NCBI GenBank assembly: GCA_025558075.1
Contig: JAHLKF010000003.1
Coordinates: 868,001-932,000, forward strand
Length of the DNA: 64,000 nucleotides
Source of the DNA: Gaertneriomyces semiglobifer
Lineage: Eukaryota > Chytridiomycota > Chytridiomycetes > Spizellomycetales > Spizellomycetaceae
Reading direction: 5' to 3'
The position numbers were made by a program, and so were the translations under genes. The notes below the pieces were generated by a model, which saw only the letters and a list, made by a program, of their open reading frames with translations, ran no database searches and had not been told where the DNA came from. Every line of letters begins with the position of its first letter. Positions within the stretch are counted from its first letter, which is position 1. This document shows positions 48,302 to 60,451 of this stretch, one piece after another.

Positions 48302-50717
48302 TCAGTCCCTCGGTCCAGCTAGAGTAAGTAGAGCTTCCACAGCCATAACATCTCCCATTGTATCCGCGTGAATTCCTGGTGTTCGCTCTTCCTTGGACAC
48401 AGCGGCCGCAACCTGCTCGTACACACTCGGATATGAGTGACCGTCCATGTTGACGTCATTTCTGGGCGCGTGGCCAAAGGTACCGCTATCCTCAGGCTCT
48501 TCAACTTTCAAAATCTGCTGAACATCTCTCGCTTTGGCTGCTTCAACCTCTGGTATTACGGCATCGCCACCATCGACAAGTTCGGCTGGTGTTCCGGGTA
48601 TCCAATCAATATTATCTGACTCATCTAGTGGCGGTAAAGTAACGACTTCGTGGAACCCTTTGAACCCGTCAGGTATCGGATACTTAAAGTCTGGGCCAAA
48701 ATTAACAGTGGCAGATCCACCGTTATAACATGAGATAGCTGGGTGATATTTCCCTACCAACGGAAAAAAAGGCACATGTGAGCATACGACATTGAAAACA
48801 ATCTTGACTGTGAGAAGACGTACCGCGGTTGAGATTGCGGAAGGCCACGCCAAGAGATTTCCCGTTCTTATAATACACTATGTAACTCCCACTCATCACT
48901 TCCATTGGAGGTGCTCGAAAAGGGACATAAAGGCTTAGCCCATCCCACTCTCTCGCAACCAAATCCCCGTTCCCTGCTTCTCTCCTGGGAAGGTATATTG
49001 CCATACCAATCACATCACCTGGACCATAGCCTTCCGCGAATGCTTTGTCAGTGGGTTGAATGGCTTGAGACATGTGGAATAACGTCCCCGGTCTAGCGCG
49101 ATACCCATACGAGAATCGGTCGTACCCGCATGGGGCCTGTAAATCGCCAGATATTTGCGACCAGCCGATTCGAACGTTCCCTGACGCTAAACTGGGCTCA
49201 TTAATACGAGCCTCATAATAATACGCCCCTTCCCAAACGCCGTGCGTGGCTTTTGCCATTCGATAACCTTTCTCTGTCGTAACGGTCGTACATGCGTCGG
49301 AAATAATCATTTGGGGAGCGCGGTGCGTGTTGTCGATGGAAAGACGGGGCGGATCAACTGGGTTTGCGATATCATAATACATTTCAATGGCGGTTGCTGG
49401 ATCAATCTCAACATCTGGTGCACGAGGGGCGCGCGCCTTTTTCAGGTTACGTCGTTTGGCCGGTTTCGCGGACACATTTGGGACCGGAGAAGCTCGGCGC
49501 TTCTGTTGTCGTTTGGGTGAGGACGGCACGGACGTAGCTTTTAAGTCCTTTTCTTCCTTTTGGCTGAGTTTCTTTGAATCTCGCGATCCTTTGACAGGCC
49601 GGAAAAGAGCCTTTTGCTGATCAGACAGCTCCAATAAACTTCCAGTCTCGTCAATGGCGTACTCCACCTTTCTTGTCGTGACATAGCAGCTCAATGGCAT
49701 GTTTTCTTTCAGTCCCCATAATCCGTATCCGCCCTTCGCAAACCGAGGATGCACGCTGAGAATTCTCGAAACAATCTTCAGCAGATTTTCATCATCGACT
49801 TGGGCACGTAACCAAAATTGCGTCCAATGGGCTTGGACGAACGGCACTACATCTAGTTTGGCACCGTAGAAAGGACCATCGCACGGCTCTAGAGGTTCCC
49901 GTTGGCTAGGTTGCCCATAAAGGACGGGCGGCGACTTAGCCGGTCTACCGGGTGCAGTGAGCGATAAGTTGTACAATGCAATGTGTAGGACATCCCCCCA
50001 GTTCATACTGAGGCGGAAGATTTGCTCTGTTGATTTCGGCGAGCACTCTCGGCAAACGAAGTAGTAGTGATCATCGCCTGCCAAGGGTGGCCGTGACCAA
50101 GTCCGTAACGTGGTTATACATGCTACACATGCAGGAATCAGTTAACGACCATGAGAGCCGCGGTAGCGGAGCGTGCGTTGATATGTACCTTGATGGAACC
50201 ATGTCTCGCATCCACCTTGACACTGGAACGCTGGTCTCGCCGTTAAATCCTCATTTGCTTTTAAGCATCCTCCAGATTTCTCGTAGCACTTCACTGAAAA
50301 CGTGCCGTCCATCAACACCTCGCGCAGTTGCGGCATCTCGGGTTTCCGATGCGGTCTCTTCGCACGTTGTGGCTCTTGATCGTCGGCCACTGAGGAGGCA
50401 TCGGCCTCAGATCTTGCATCCTGAGGAGACTCTGTGCCTGGCGTGGGTCGTTGAGAAGATGCATGGCGCTGGTCCGCTATAGGTGCCGCAGCGTAGAGAT
50501 ATGGATGGTGAGGATTGGGTGGGGGTTGTGCGTACGGATGCACGTACGCGGGAAGAGATATCTGTTGCGGAAGAACCACCGCTGCAGGACGGTAGTTATA
50601 CGCATTTGGTAGTGATGCGGCCGTGCCTGGGCCTTGAAGCGAATATACCACTGGCACCCCTGCATAAGTTGGCCGTCCAGCTGTAGGTGATGCGTTGGAA
50701 TTGGCGGGCAACATCAT
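48302..50717 (-). CDS. ASH2: COMPASS subunit ASH2/Bre2 (PHD-like finger and SPRY domain)
   Basis: Exons on minus: 50189-50717, 48824-50122 and 48302-48753, about 759 residues. A Pro/Ala-rich N-terminus precedes a zinc finger with Cys pairs (KCYEKSGGC, QCQGGC), His in TWFH, then AC and the pair FVCREC, i.e. a PHD-like C4HC3 arrangement as in Ash2. A winged-helix-like region (MNWGDVLHIALYNLSLT) and a Lys-rich linker follow. The SPRY domain carries GYRMAKATHGVWEGAYYYEA, GNVRIGWSQISGDLQAPCGY, YIVYYKNGKSLGVAF and YHPAISCYNGGSATVNFG. Ash2 with Rbbp5-type partners activates Set1/MLL histone H3K4 methyltransferases. The start used is the first ATG (50717). Start codons of ASH2 and the XRN-like gene are 250 bp apart, head to head. 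Confidence 0.93.
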
Positions 50718-50967
50718 CACCACATGCGACAAGTAGGTATCGCCCACACAGGAAGATGGTGGAATAGATCGGGAGCGGGAGAGAGCTCACAGCAAAGAGC
50801 AAGGGTAAGATAATGCGCAACACATCTCAATGGGCTGCCTAGTGGGACCTAGTCGCTGTTCGTTTTCCGGCCTTGCGTTTCCAAAGTAAATGTGAATTGA
50901 CAAAAGCGTGCGTTTCTGACTCTAACCAACAGAACAGCGAATCTGATGCAACTGGTGGACCCGAACA

Positions 50968-52757
50968 ATGGGCGTCCCTGGCTATTGGAGCATTCTCAAA
51001 GCCTACTTCCCAAAAGCGTTTGCTTCAACTGGCCGGTATGTTCTGATGCGGTTAGCTTTCTGTGCTGGCATCAACATCTTACTGACAGTTGCCGCTAGGA
51101 CGTCGTATGACCATGTACTCGTAGATGTTAACAACCTGCTGCACAGTGCAGCAGCACAGGCAACGACAGAAAAAGAATTTTGGAGCCGTCTGTTTGCATT
51201 CTTGGGAGGGACAATACGACGAACGCATCCCAAGAAGTCTGTCTATTTGGCCGTGGATGGTCCCGCTCCCTTTGCAAAGCTCATGCTGCAGAGAGAGAGG
51301 AGGGCAGCAATTGCTCGCAAAATGGTTGGTCTGAGTGTTTCGCTGTGTCACTAGTGGGCTTCTAGTGATGAGTCCTCAGCAACGAACTTCCGGACCACAA
51401 GGCTTCGACACCCTTCAATTTACGCCGGGATGCATGTTTATGAACAAGCTGGATGCAAGGCTCCTGAGTTATGGCCAGCAAGTCGTTCTACGTGCTGGGG
51501 AACGCAGGGGTGTGCGTCTGAACCTTACCTTGAGCGGTTCGCGAACTCCTGCCGAGGGTGAGGTAACCGCCATAACCCTTGAAAGTTGACGACAACATAT
51601 CTGATCGTAAGCCAATCAGGTGAAAATCTACCATCATCTTGCTAACAGGCTACTCAAGGATCCTGCAAATTCCCGAGATTCCTTTGCGATTATGGGGGAC
51701 GATGCCGACCTTGCAATACAGGGTAGGTCGCTTGTTCGGCTGTGATGCAATGATCGACCCAGCTGATAACGAAACTATAGCACTCGCGAGTGATGTGCCT
51801 GACCTGAAAATTCTCTTCCCACTCAGCAATCAGACATTTTGCCCTTCAATGTTAAATTCGTCACTTGTCGAACTGCTCCCTCTTGCAGATCCTGCGCGAA
51901 CACGGATGGATTTGGCGTTTATTTCCCTGATGGGCGGAAATGACTATCTACCGAAACTCCGTGGGGTAAGCCTTGTGAAGGTCTTCAAGAATTACATGCG
52001 ACTTCGAGAAAGTAGTCATAAGTATTTAATCGACCTCAATGGTCGCCTGAATCTCGTAGTTTTGAAGGAGCTGCTTGGTACAAGAGATTCGATGGGCGGC
52101 GCGGCTCACGCACAATCTCCGCCTGCCCCTAATGCGTCGCTAGAGGCGACTCTTTCGCAAGTCCCACCGTATCTACAAGGACTTCTATGGAACTTGCGGA
52201 TGTACACGACCAGTGTGTGCCCCGACTATCATTTTTTATACCCTTTCACATCCGCACCCACGACGACATCAATCCGTCGCTGGCTTCACTCGGCTACGCA
52301 TCTCTCTCCTATGGAGTACACTCCGCCACCGATGGATGTGACGTCCTCGTCCCCGTTGAGACCACCATTGTGCTCTGTCGCCGTACTACCGTTGTCAAGA
52401 AGAGATCTTGTGGCAGAGGAGTATTGGGGCGCCATGGAGAGTTTTGATAAACGATGTAATGGAGTCGATCTAAAGGAGTGCGGCAAAGCTCTGGAGAAGC
52501 TGAGTGCCGTGGAAATTCCTGGTGAAATTGAGTTTGAATGCGATCGAACAGTGGAACATTGGGGAAATCGTTATGCGACGCCATTCAATATAAACTTGAC
52601 GAGGGGGATGGATAATGAGCGATCGCTGACATCAGAACTAGAACACCTCTCGTTAAGTGAGCTCTTGGGAAAACTCGAACCTCCTGTCACACCCGAACAG
52701 GCAATGCGAAATCTGCGAGGCAATGTACCGTCTGCGCTGGCACGATCAAAAATATAG
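50968..52757 (+). CDS. Short XRN-type 5'-3' exoribonuclease-domain protein
   Basis: Exons 50968-51035, 51099-51324, 51380-51562, 51620-51722 and 51781-52757, about 518 residues. It starts MGVPGYWSILKAYFPKAF, in line with the MGVPxFxR start of Xrn1/Xrn2. Conserved blocks follow: YDHVLVDVNNLLHSAA, VYLAVDGPAPFAKLMLQRER, LQFTPGCMFM, TPAEGEVKIYHH, FAIMGDDADLAIQALAS and LMGGNDYLPKLRG, so the acidic metal-binding residues look intact. It is far shorter than Xrn1 (about 1,500) or Xrn2/Rat1 (about 900-1,000), with a shortened CR2 and none of the later domains. A cytosolic or mitochondrial RNA-decay role is possible; no target is known. The second intron uses a GTTGGT donor and ends at CAG before CAACGA. 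Confidence 0.83.
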
Positions 52758-53012
52758 CACCCACAACGCTTTTGGACTGGGAATGTCCAGTCTGTTGAAA
52801 TAGGTTTGATGAAAGGTGGGAGTCTTAAAGAACGGATCTTGACGGGTGCTGCCACCATACTCGCATGCTCCGCAATTGGCGCCATCAAGGCTGCTTTTTG
52901 CACTGCGAGCCCAAGCGAATACGCCAACCATCGCATCTTTGCGTAGTATCTAAATTAATGCATGTTATCTACAGTCGAAAATGTGAATAGTGAATATGAA
53001 AATGGCAGCTCG

Positions 53013-53315
53013 CTAATCGGCTTTGGTGGTGTCGATGTCATCAAAAGGCTTTTCTTTCCGAGCATCTTGAATCAGTTGGTCGATGTTCTTCTCTTTTATT
53101 GCTTTCTGGTAGAAGAATTAGAGGCTACTGTGAGTAGAAAGGTATATAATGCTCGACTGATCCATACTCACCCATATGCAGGCCTTGTACATTTTAAAGA
53201 TATCTTCGCAATCCTGGGAGACATCGCCTTGCAGGAACTTGTTTGCATACCACTTGTTAAAACAGTCGTCATACTGCTTCTTTAATTCATTGCATTCCGG
53301 GTCGATGCTGGACAT
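53013..53315 (-). CDS. MDM35: Mdm35/TRIAP1, twin CX9C intermembrane-space protein
   Basis: Exons on minus: 53172-53315 and 53013-53105, 78 residues. It shows the twin CX9C motif, CNELKKQYDDC and CEDIFKMYKAC, with FNKWYANKFLQGD between, which is typical of Mdm35/TRIAP1, and KAIKEKNIDQLIQDARKEKP at the end. It is imported by the Mia40 disulfide relay. It partners Ups1/Ups2-type proteins for phosphatidic acid and phosphatidylserine transfer between mitochondrial membranes. It is convergent with the XRN-like gene and divergent from the Trs65-like gene. Confidence 0.96.
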
Positions 53316-53857
53316 CTAATGAGGGTACAGGTTGATCATCAGAACGGATGCCAACATCTCAGCAATATAACCTTCTATGACGAACAATCTGCTCAGATAT
53401 CCAATGTGCATGAATTCTTCATTTACATCTGCGACGAGAGCAGCGGGGGCAACGCAAAAGAAGGCGGGAGCAGTCTCAGCAGAGTCCAGCTCAACCGGCA
53501 CTGACACTTTCGGGCCTTCACAACACTGCTCTCTGTGCGCATTTGCATCAAGAAGTACCTGTAAACATCATCACCGCAAGTTGCTCGTCCTCAACGCCAT
53601 GCCGTTCACTTAACTTACCGTTGGTTATCAGTCGTTTGTCAGGGCAGATCTGTTTTCTGAGCGTATTCAACAAACGTTTACAAGGCGGTTTTCGCAAAGG
53701 CCAAAACGCGCAGGCGACCAAGTTGAATTTGAAAACGGCAATTGCCCAACGAGCAGCAAACTGACGACGACGAATACGAAGCGCTTTGGAAGAGCTGCAA
53801 TCATAGGCAGTAGGAGTAGACTGGGCTGACGACGTTGGTCCGCCAGTGGGGATCGAC
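53316..53857. other. Divergent region MDM35 / Trs65-like
   Basis: About 540 bp. Short frames on minus (for example 53548-53937, and a signal-peptide-like MIAALPKRFVFVVVSLLLV in another frame) are not supported by homology or splice structure. Promoters of both flanking genes are expected. Confidence 0.35.
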
Positions 53858-56053
53858 ATGCACCTGACGCCATCCCTTTTTGCACTTGTTACCCACATCC
53901 TGCCAGATGCGCACTTTGAGATCCGGTTCCCTTCCACCGATGCTGACGACGGCGAGTCAATCCTGGCGTCAGCGCCGCGTAAGGTAGCATTATATGGTTA
54001 GTGCTGTTTGACTGGCGCTTTCCTCCATATGCAAGTGGAATACTACGCTGACATGTATAATCCTTAGATGAAAAGTTTCGGTTTTACCTGGTATTTTCGC
54101 CGCCCGTATCAGCTTCATCACCCAAGATATCGGCGGAAACCCTTTTGGAAATCGTCACCTATGGTTTAGAATTCGTAGTGACAGCTCATTACGGAGATGA
54201 TGAAGCTCTGTATCCCAAGCATCACGCGCAAAGTCTCCCAGTAGGCGCAAAACAACCTCCTCTAGCACCTCCACCGGCAGCGCATCATTTGGGAAACGTA
54301 CCCGTGCGTGCGCGTTCAGCTACCACCGGAGGCATGTCGCTACAACAAGGCAGGAGGCATACCGGAACGGCTATTCCCGCATCCGCTGGTCCGGCGCCTC
54401 CCGCCACGTTAGGTGCCAGAACAGTCTCCTTGATTGAGGGGCCTTCACAGGCGAAATCTGCGACCGACTGGACTGAAGAGCCTAGGACCCAATCTCTTTC
54501 CGCTGAGGAGTCAGAAAAAGCGCAAATGAAGCTGACCAAGCAGGTCTTCTTTTCGCACACGTACACTCCAGACACAGCGGACGAACTGGCCAAACCAATC
54601 ATCCTAGATAAAGCATGCTTAGTCCCATTCGAGATTCCGTTGAGTAGGCAGAAGAACGCGTTTGTAACTTTCGCATTGGCGACTAAATGGCGCGCATCCA
54701 GGGGTCGACGCTTCTATACCTAAAGAATCCCATCTCAACGTTTCAGTCAAGGTTATTGCACGAACGGGAACCGAATCCAAGCCGGGGCAGGAACTTTGTG
54801 ACGCTGACGACTATGATGCGCCAAACATCTTGGCACCGCTTGCTGATGATGCTTACATGATATCAAGCGTCACAGCACCTAGTTACATCTTATCGCAGCA
54901 ATCTCGCAAAATGTCGCTGATTTCGCCCCCTTATTCACGTACATTAAGAAAGTCCATACCAGTGACGGCACCGTTGAATGTTTCCACATGTCTGGCCGTT
55001 GCGGGTGAAAGTCTAGTGCTATCACTAGCGCTGGAAAACGTCATAAACTACGACGGCAACGAAGTTCAGGTGAATGATATCAAACTAAGCGTAAGCGGAG
55101 GAAATTTTAGTCGGATAACAGGCAAGGCTGCGCTAGACTACCCCGTACAGGTGAGTCGTTTCTTTGTTAATATATCTTGAGATTCCCTGTACCCATTCCC
55201 TTCATATAGATTCGATACAACGAGGAAGTGCGGTTTGCTTACGTGTTAACTCTCATTGATTTACCACTGGCAAACCCTACTCAAGGGTTGTCAAACGTCG
55301 CCAACACTTCGAATGCAACCCCTGGACTTTATCCTGCCGTTTCCAAAGGATCTATAGCTCTCCAAACGCATCGTCGTCTTCTGACGATTCGTATAAACGG
55401 TAAAAGCAATATGCCCGGTATACATGGGCAAGACCTCTTTATGGTCTGGTCGACGGTGCTAGATTTTACTTGGGAAATGCCTAAAGTGAATATTGTTCCG
55501 ACGTATGGGTTGCTCTCGGATGTAATCCATGAGCCCCACCATGGCGAAGGCAATTCCAGAACTCCAGACAACGGGCTGGTTATAACATTCAACATTGAGG
55601 AGAATGTTGTGGTGAAGAAAATTTTCAGCGTGAGATGCTTATTGTGCAACCGGGGATCGAGGAACCTAGAGTTACGATTGGTGGTTCCAAATGGTGCGTC
55701 AACGGCGCATTCGGCGCCTTTGGGAGAAAATGGTAAGACGAACGACCGTGTAAAACATGGTAGGTCCCATTGTCTTGGATGACCTAACTTCTCAACGCTG
55801 ATGACTTATGTGTACAGATCTCCTTGAAGCTTTTAAAGCGCGTGACCTGGCGCTGCCTGCCCTTGAATGTTTGGAGAAGACAGTTGACCTAAGAACACTA
55901 GCGCCTAACACGGTTCAGTCTGCGTCACTTCATTTTGTGGGGACTAAAGAGGGTCTCCATAGTATACCAGTGGTGCAAGTCATTGATCGTGAAACTGGCG
56001 CGGTATTAGAGTGCACTGATGTCGGGAAGATCTGGGTTCAGGGAAAGGCATAG
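53858..56053 (+). CDS. TRS65: TRAPPII subunit Trs65-like protein
   Basis: Exons 53858-53996, 54068-54643, 54702-55150, 55210-55759 and 55818-56053, about 649 residues. The third junction (GTAGGC donor at 54644, acceptor at 54701) restores the frame and its intron contains CTAAAT near the acceptor. The protein is made of beta-sandwich segments with long disordered loops (residues about 90-200). The C-terminal domain matches the Trs65 family pattern: RKIFSVRCLLCNRGSRNLEL-like strands, then ECLEKTVDLRTLAPNTVQSA and SLHFVGTKEGLHSIPVVQV, ending with DRETGAVLECTDVGKIWVQG. Trs65 stabilises the fungal TRAPPII complex, an exchange factor for Rab GTPases at the Golgi. Primary sequence resemblance is modest, so a TRAPPC13/TRAPPC10-type protein remains an alternative. 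Confidence 0.58.
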
Positions 56054-56181
56054 ATTGCGCTTCCTTGCGCACCACGCCCCCTGTTGAACTACGCCATTTT
56101 TGGGTCTATAGAGTGTGTCATCGTGTGGCCTTTGTTATCAAAAACCGAGCTGTCGTTGGATGATAAGAAATTATTCACAGT

Positions 56182-57892
56182 CTACACTATCTGAACTATT
56201 CTATACTGTTCTTTGCCAGTGCGAATCAGACATACGGTCCCGTCAAGTAGATCTTCTTCGGTAATGACATGGCCCGCGGGGGATACTTTCCTCTTGTTGA
56301 GATACAGACCCCCAGCTTGAAGCAGCTTCCGTCCAGCGCTCTTGGACTTCAACCCACCGGCGGCCACGGCAACCTGGATAATATCTGCACCAATGACTTG
56401 TGATCGCGGTAGTTTCTTCAGTCTAGCGTCGCCTGAGAACGCGTTCACAATATCATTGCCGTTGACACTGCTCAAAGTCTTGTCATAGAGCACATCGCTC
56501 ATAATTATGGCTTTCTCAGCAGCTTCAGCTGTACAACGTATGCAAGCCGTCCATTAAACGAGCTCCCAACGGTGTAACAAGCAACGACTTACCGCCATGG
56601 ACAAGTTCAGTGACCTCCGCTGCAAGTGTTCGTTGAGGCAAGTGTGCCTCAGGCATATCGTAGCTCTTCAGCATCAACGCCTCAATTTCGTTCACGGGAA
56701 TGAACGTGAAGTATCGTAAGTATCGCGCTACTTCCGTATCCGGTGTCCTTCTGAAGAACTACACATGGTAATCAGTATCTTGTCAATGTGCATGTGAGGA
56801 TGACAACGGCGTCTGTTCACCTGATAAAAGTCAAAACAAGACAACATATTGGCATCCAACCACACGGCATTCCCTGCGCTCTTTCCAAATTTCTCGCCAG
56901 AGGCGGTTGTTACCAAAGGGCTGGTCACCCCATAAGCTAACGGGTCAGCCTCATGTGAACTATCTGTACCATCAGTTTGGCCGCACTTTCGGCGGATCAT
57001 ATCCATCCCAGCGGTGATGTTGCCCCATTGGTCGCTGCCGCCAATCTGCACACGGCACTTTTCGTGAGTATACAAGTGATAGTAATCGTAGCCTTGTAAG
57101 AGCTGATACGAGAACTCGGTGAAACTGATTCCTTCTGGGCTTTCTAGTCGTGATCTCACACTGTCCTTTGCAAGCATCGCGCTCACTCGTGCCATTCGAC
57201 CCACATTGCCGAGAAAGTCCAACACGGTCATATTTTTAAACCAATCCAGATTATTAATGATCCGGATGGGTTTCAACGCAGTTGAACTATGCTGTTGCCG
57301 TCGTGAGATGTAATCTTTGGCGTTGGAAAATACCGTGTTCAGTTGGGTGTGGATAGCGGTCATGTTCTTCTGAAGTTCATTTGGGTTTAGAGCATTGCGC
57401 TCAGTGCTCCGACCACTAGGGTCTCCTATCGTGCCTGTAGCTCCACCTAGCTAGTGATCACGATTATTGTAGGTCTCACCCAGCGGAAATTGCGGAATGC
57501 AGGAAGGGAGAGGTACCAGTGCGAGCGCTTGATGACCAGTAGCTTGAAAATGAAGGAGAGCAATGATTTGCATCAAATTCCCTACATGGAGACTCTGCGC
57601 TGTAGGGTCAAATCCGGCGTATACAGCGGTAGGTGAGGATGAAAGGAATGACGGCAGTTTCGGACTAACATAAAACGACCAGATATGTATGAGAATAGAT
57701 GATACACTTAATTAAAACAGATTGGGTTTTCTTGACATGCCTGGACGTTGCTTGAACTAGCCCTCTCTCGGCCAAGTTTGACACGGGATCGCGAGGGCCA
57801 CTCCTCGTAAGCAAGCCTTGACGACGGTGATTCCGAACGCACTGACGACAAAGGAGCGGCCGCAATGCGGCTGGAAGCCTTTGATGGAGCAT
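56182..57892 (-). CDS. MSY1: Mitochondrial tyrosyl-tRNA synthetase
   Basis: Exons on minus: 57708-57892, 57517-57664, 56821-57450, 56593-56758 and 56182-56528, about 491 residues. The N-terminus MLHQRLPAALRPLLCRQC is presequence-like; NLAERGLVQATS aligns with the start of bacterial-type TyrRS. The class I signatures are VYAGFDPTAQSLHVGNL (HIGH variant HVGN, about 88-91), YDYYHLYTHEKCRVQIGGSD with QWGNITAG, and the KMSKS variant EKFGKSAGN at about 298-302. The C-terminal S4-like domain is present (SKSAGRKLLQAGGLYLNKRK). It is bacterial-type and therefore mitochondrial, not cytosolic, TyrRS. The first intron, 43 nt, is the shortest in a confident gene here. Convergent with the Trs65-like gene. 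Confidence 0.95.
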
Positions 57893-58737
57893 GTTTAAAC
57901 CAGGATCCTGTAACTGGGAACCAGTGAGAAAGTCGCCGGCATCTGCGTTGTTCAACAAATCGCTGCCCAAGATTCAACTGGGCCACGTTATCGTTAACAA
58001 GAAGTTCACGGCGTTGAAAGGCCCCATCTGAATGAGAATGCGAATGCAGATGATGGGAGCGATGGTTACGGTAAAGCAGGGCAAACTTTCCTTCTGGATC
58101 TGGAGGGTGCCCTGCTCTTCTTAAAAACTAGTATCTGTTAGCCATGCTGCAGGTTTCTCCCGTCCCTAAGTGTGAATTCAAAACAAAACAGTCCAATGCC
58201 GACGAAGCGAACCATACTGGTTGGCAATTGTGGAGAGTCGGGGCTTCAATTCAATGGTACCTTTTGTATTGCATCCTGTTTAGCGCCATACCACTCTTTT
58301 CATGTGCATAATTTGCGGATGCTCCTTCGCTCGCTATCCCCTGTGATTTTCGTAAGCTGCTGTAGCTGTGATAGGTACCGGACAAAAGCGTCCCGAACAT
58401 GAACTCCGTCTATAAGCGAGCTCTGGGTACCAGGAGCGACCGCAAACGTCCATGAACCTTGCTGCGGAAGGTGGGACGGAAGTTGAAGGGAAAGTCCTTG
58501 GTGATCGGGGTTGGAGAGGGCGTTTAGACGCAACCCGACATGCTCTAGATACCCCTCAAGACTCCACTCCGACAGCGGCCTTTGGAAGTGTGCCTCCCTG
58601 TTGGCGGATATCTGGCATTCGGCCTCGCAGCTGCGAGCATCGGCTAATTCCCGACAAGAGGCAGGACGTGTCGCCAACTTGAACATGAATATTTACACAC
58701 AATCTTCGGCAAGTAACGGACCATCGCATTCAACACT
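57893..58737. other. Divergent region MSY1 / PEX2 with an uncertain minus frame
   Basis: About 845 bp. The minus frame 58300-58686 (128 codons with an ATG, listed separately) is the only frame of note. A second minus frame from about 58127 to 57708 is open but has no ATG and overlaps the MSY1 first exon in another phase. Confidence 0.35.
58300..58686 (-). CDS. Hypothetical ORF, 128 codons
   Basis: It starts MFKLATRPASCRELADARSC and contains WSLEGYLEHVGLRLNALSN and GSWTFAVAPGTQSSLIDGVH. The composition is protein-like and the N-terminus could be a mitochondrial presequence. I do not recognise a family. It may continue through a splice near GTACCT (about 58378-58373), but I found no convincing partner exon. 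It could equally be chance in the MSY1/PEX2 promoter region. Confidence 0.3.
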   Translation of the reverse strand: MFKLATRPASCRELADARSCEAECQISANREAHFQRPLSEWSLEGYLEHVGLRLNALSNPDHQGLSLQLPSHLPQQGSWTFAVAPGTQSSLIDGVHVRDAFVRYLSQLQQLTKITGDSERRSIRKLCT

Positions 58738-60077
58738 ATGCCGGAACATGATGACAGTTCTCAGTCAATATGGTCTCAGCCAGAATTGGCAGTGTCCGTC
58801 GCTCCAAACACTCCAGACCCATCGGCACCCAAAGTTCGTTCGATTTTGATTGCGAATGCGGCACGACGAGCACTGTCACTCTCAACCTCCACAAAGCCCT
58901 TTCGTTTACGAATTTTGCGAGTTGCACAGCTGGATGCGGAACTCTTAGATGCAGAGTTGGCTGCTATGATGAAAGATCAGGTCCTGGAGGTTTTCAAGCT
59001 GTATCATGTGAGTAACTGTTTAGCAGCGCTTCGAGCGAAATGTGACACTATGAGGCTAACAATTATTAGTCAAATATCAAGGAACGGTTTGAGCCGGAAA
59101 TCACAGCAGTTCTCCAATACGTTATGTGTCGACTTTCAATATATTCTATGGGGGCATCATATGGATTACAACTGCAGAATCTGAAGTATAGGAACGAGGC
59201 GCGACATCAGGGCCAATGTGAGCTAGATTCATGCACCACAGTTCAGGCACTCGGAGGAGGGTTGTCCTTCTCTTTGAGTGCCTCTTGACGACTTCACGTG
59301 CTCATATACTTCCTTCAAAGTAGAGTCGTTCGCCATTGACGCACCGTTGACCAGAATTCAGAAGATCGCACATGCGCTATTGTTTGTTGGTGGTAGATGG
59401 GGTTGGTTACGCATCAACCGATACTCGACGACTCATGGGTGGAGTGAACGCAGTGACGATGATTGGCGAAGTAGACTGTATGAGCTTTTACAGAAAGCGG
59501 AGACCCTGTACCGTATCGCAAGTTTGATGAACTTTCTAGTCTTTCTTTACAACGGAAGGTCAGTCAGCATTTGCGAGATGTTTCGTGGCCGACTCGCTCA
59601 TTGAACTCATAGATATCGGTCTATATTGGATCGACTCCTCCGCATGCGTCTTGTTTACTCACGGCGAGAAATGTCACGCCAAGTATCATTTGAGTTCATG
59701 AACCGCCAGTTAGTTTGGCACGCGTTCACAGAATTCCTTCTCTTCCTCGCCCCGGTCATCAACATCGACCGCCTCAAGGCACGAATCAGCAGAATCATTG
59801 CCAGTCCCGTCACCGTGGATTTGCCAGACCACATCTGTGCGATATGCCATAGCAAGGACGTGGAGAATCCAACTGTACATACACCGTACGTCACAAATTG
59901 TGGACATAGGTATTGTTATTATTGCATCAAGTACGTTGCGTTTGGTTTGCTCCTATTGCTCTCGGCCAGCGCAGGTGCTAATCGCTAACGTTTAGAACAA
60001 GTATGATGGTTGATCACAACTTCCCTTGCCCGAGATGTGGGCACAAGGTGGAAACCATATCTAGAGAGGAAGATTAG
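58738..60077 (+). CDS. PEX2: Peroxisome biogenesis RING E3 ligase PEX2
   Basis: Exons 58738-59007, 59070-59217, 59321-59558, 59613-59930 and 59996-60077, 351 residues. The PEX2 pattern is clear: LRILRVAQLDAELLDAELAA, SNIKERFEPEITAVLQYVMC, YGLQLQNLKYRNE, KIAHALLFVGGRWGW, ASLMNFLVFLYNGRYRSILD and SFEFMNRQLVWHAFTEFLLF. The C-terminal RING finger has CAICHSKD, NCGHRYCYYC and CPRCG (about residues 294-340). With PEX10 and PEX12 it forms the retrotranslocation channel that ubiquitinates the PEX5 receptor. The acceptor of exon 3 (after TTCAAAG) is chosen because the next AG would make a stop. The start is the only ATG before the conserved block with a Pro/Ser-rich leader. Confidence 0.95.
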
Positions 60078-60451
60078 GAAGGCTGTGTCGGTACATGCTG
60101 TCCCCAATATGTATATGTAGAGTCCGCGGAGAACGTTTGGGAATCATTGACCTACGTACACCGCGGACATCCCCTCATTTGTTGCGCCGAATCACTGAAT
60201 GCATAGCGGCTGATCAAATTACTTGATGGTTTACTTCACTCCCCGACTACTCGGCAAGGGGGGGTGTTGTGTATAGATTAGACATGCCGAGGTAGTTGAT
60301 AACACAGCTTATCGATCACACTAGACACGATGTCTGTGTTGCAGCAAAGTGTCTTATTCATATATATATCTAAAGCACTCCTTTTCTGTCTTCTCCTAAT
60401 ACATCAGGTTACGCACAGTAGTTCAATATATCTGCCTTGAAAGTTAAATCT
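60078..60451. other. Convergent intergenic region
   Basis: About 370 bp between the 3' ends of PEX2 and the unknown minus-strand gene. It contains a short TA run (about 60361-60369) and nothing else notable. Confidence 0.4.

Noticed and set aside
52746..52936. 61- and 121-codon minus frames after the XRN-like stop
   Set aside because: They lie mostly in the 3' flank of convergent genes, overlap each other in different phases, and match nothing known.
57708..58127. Open minus-strand frame of about 140 codons with a His-Ser-rich stretch
   Set aside because: It has no ATG and overlaps the first MSY1 exon in another phase; the MSY1 frame is supported by family similarity.
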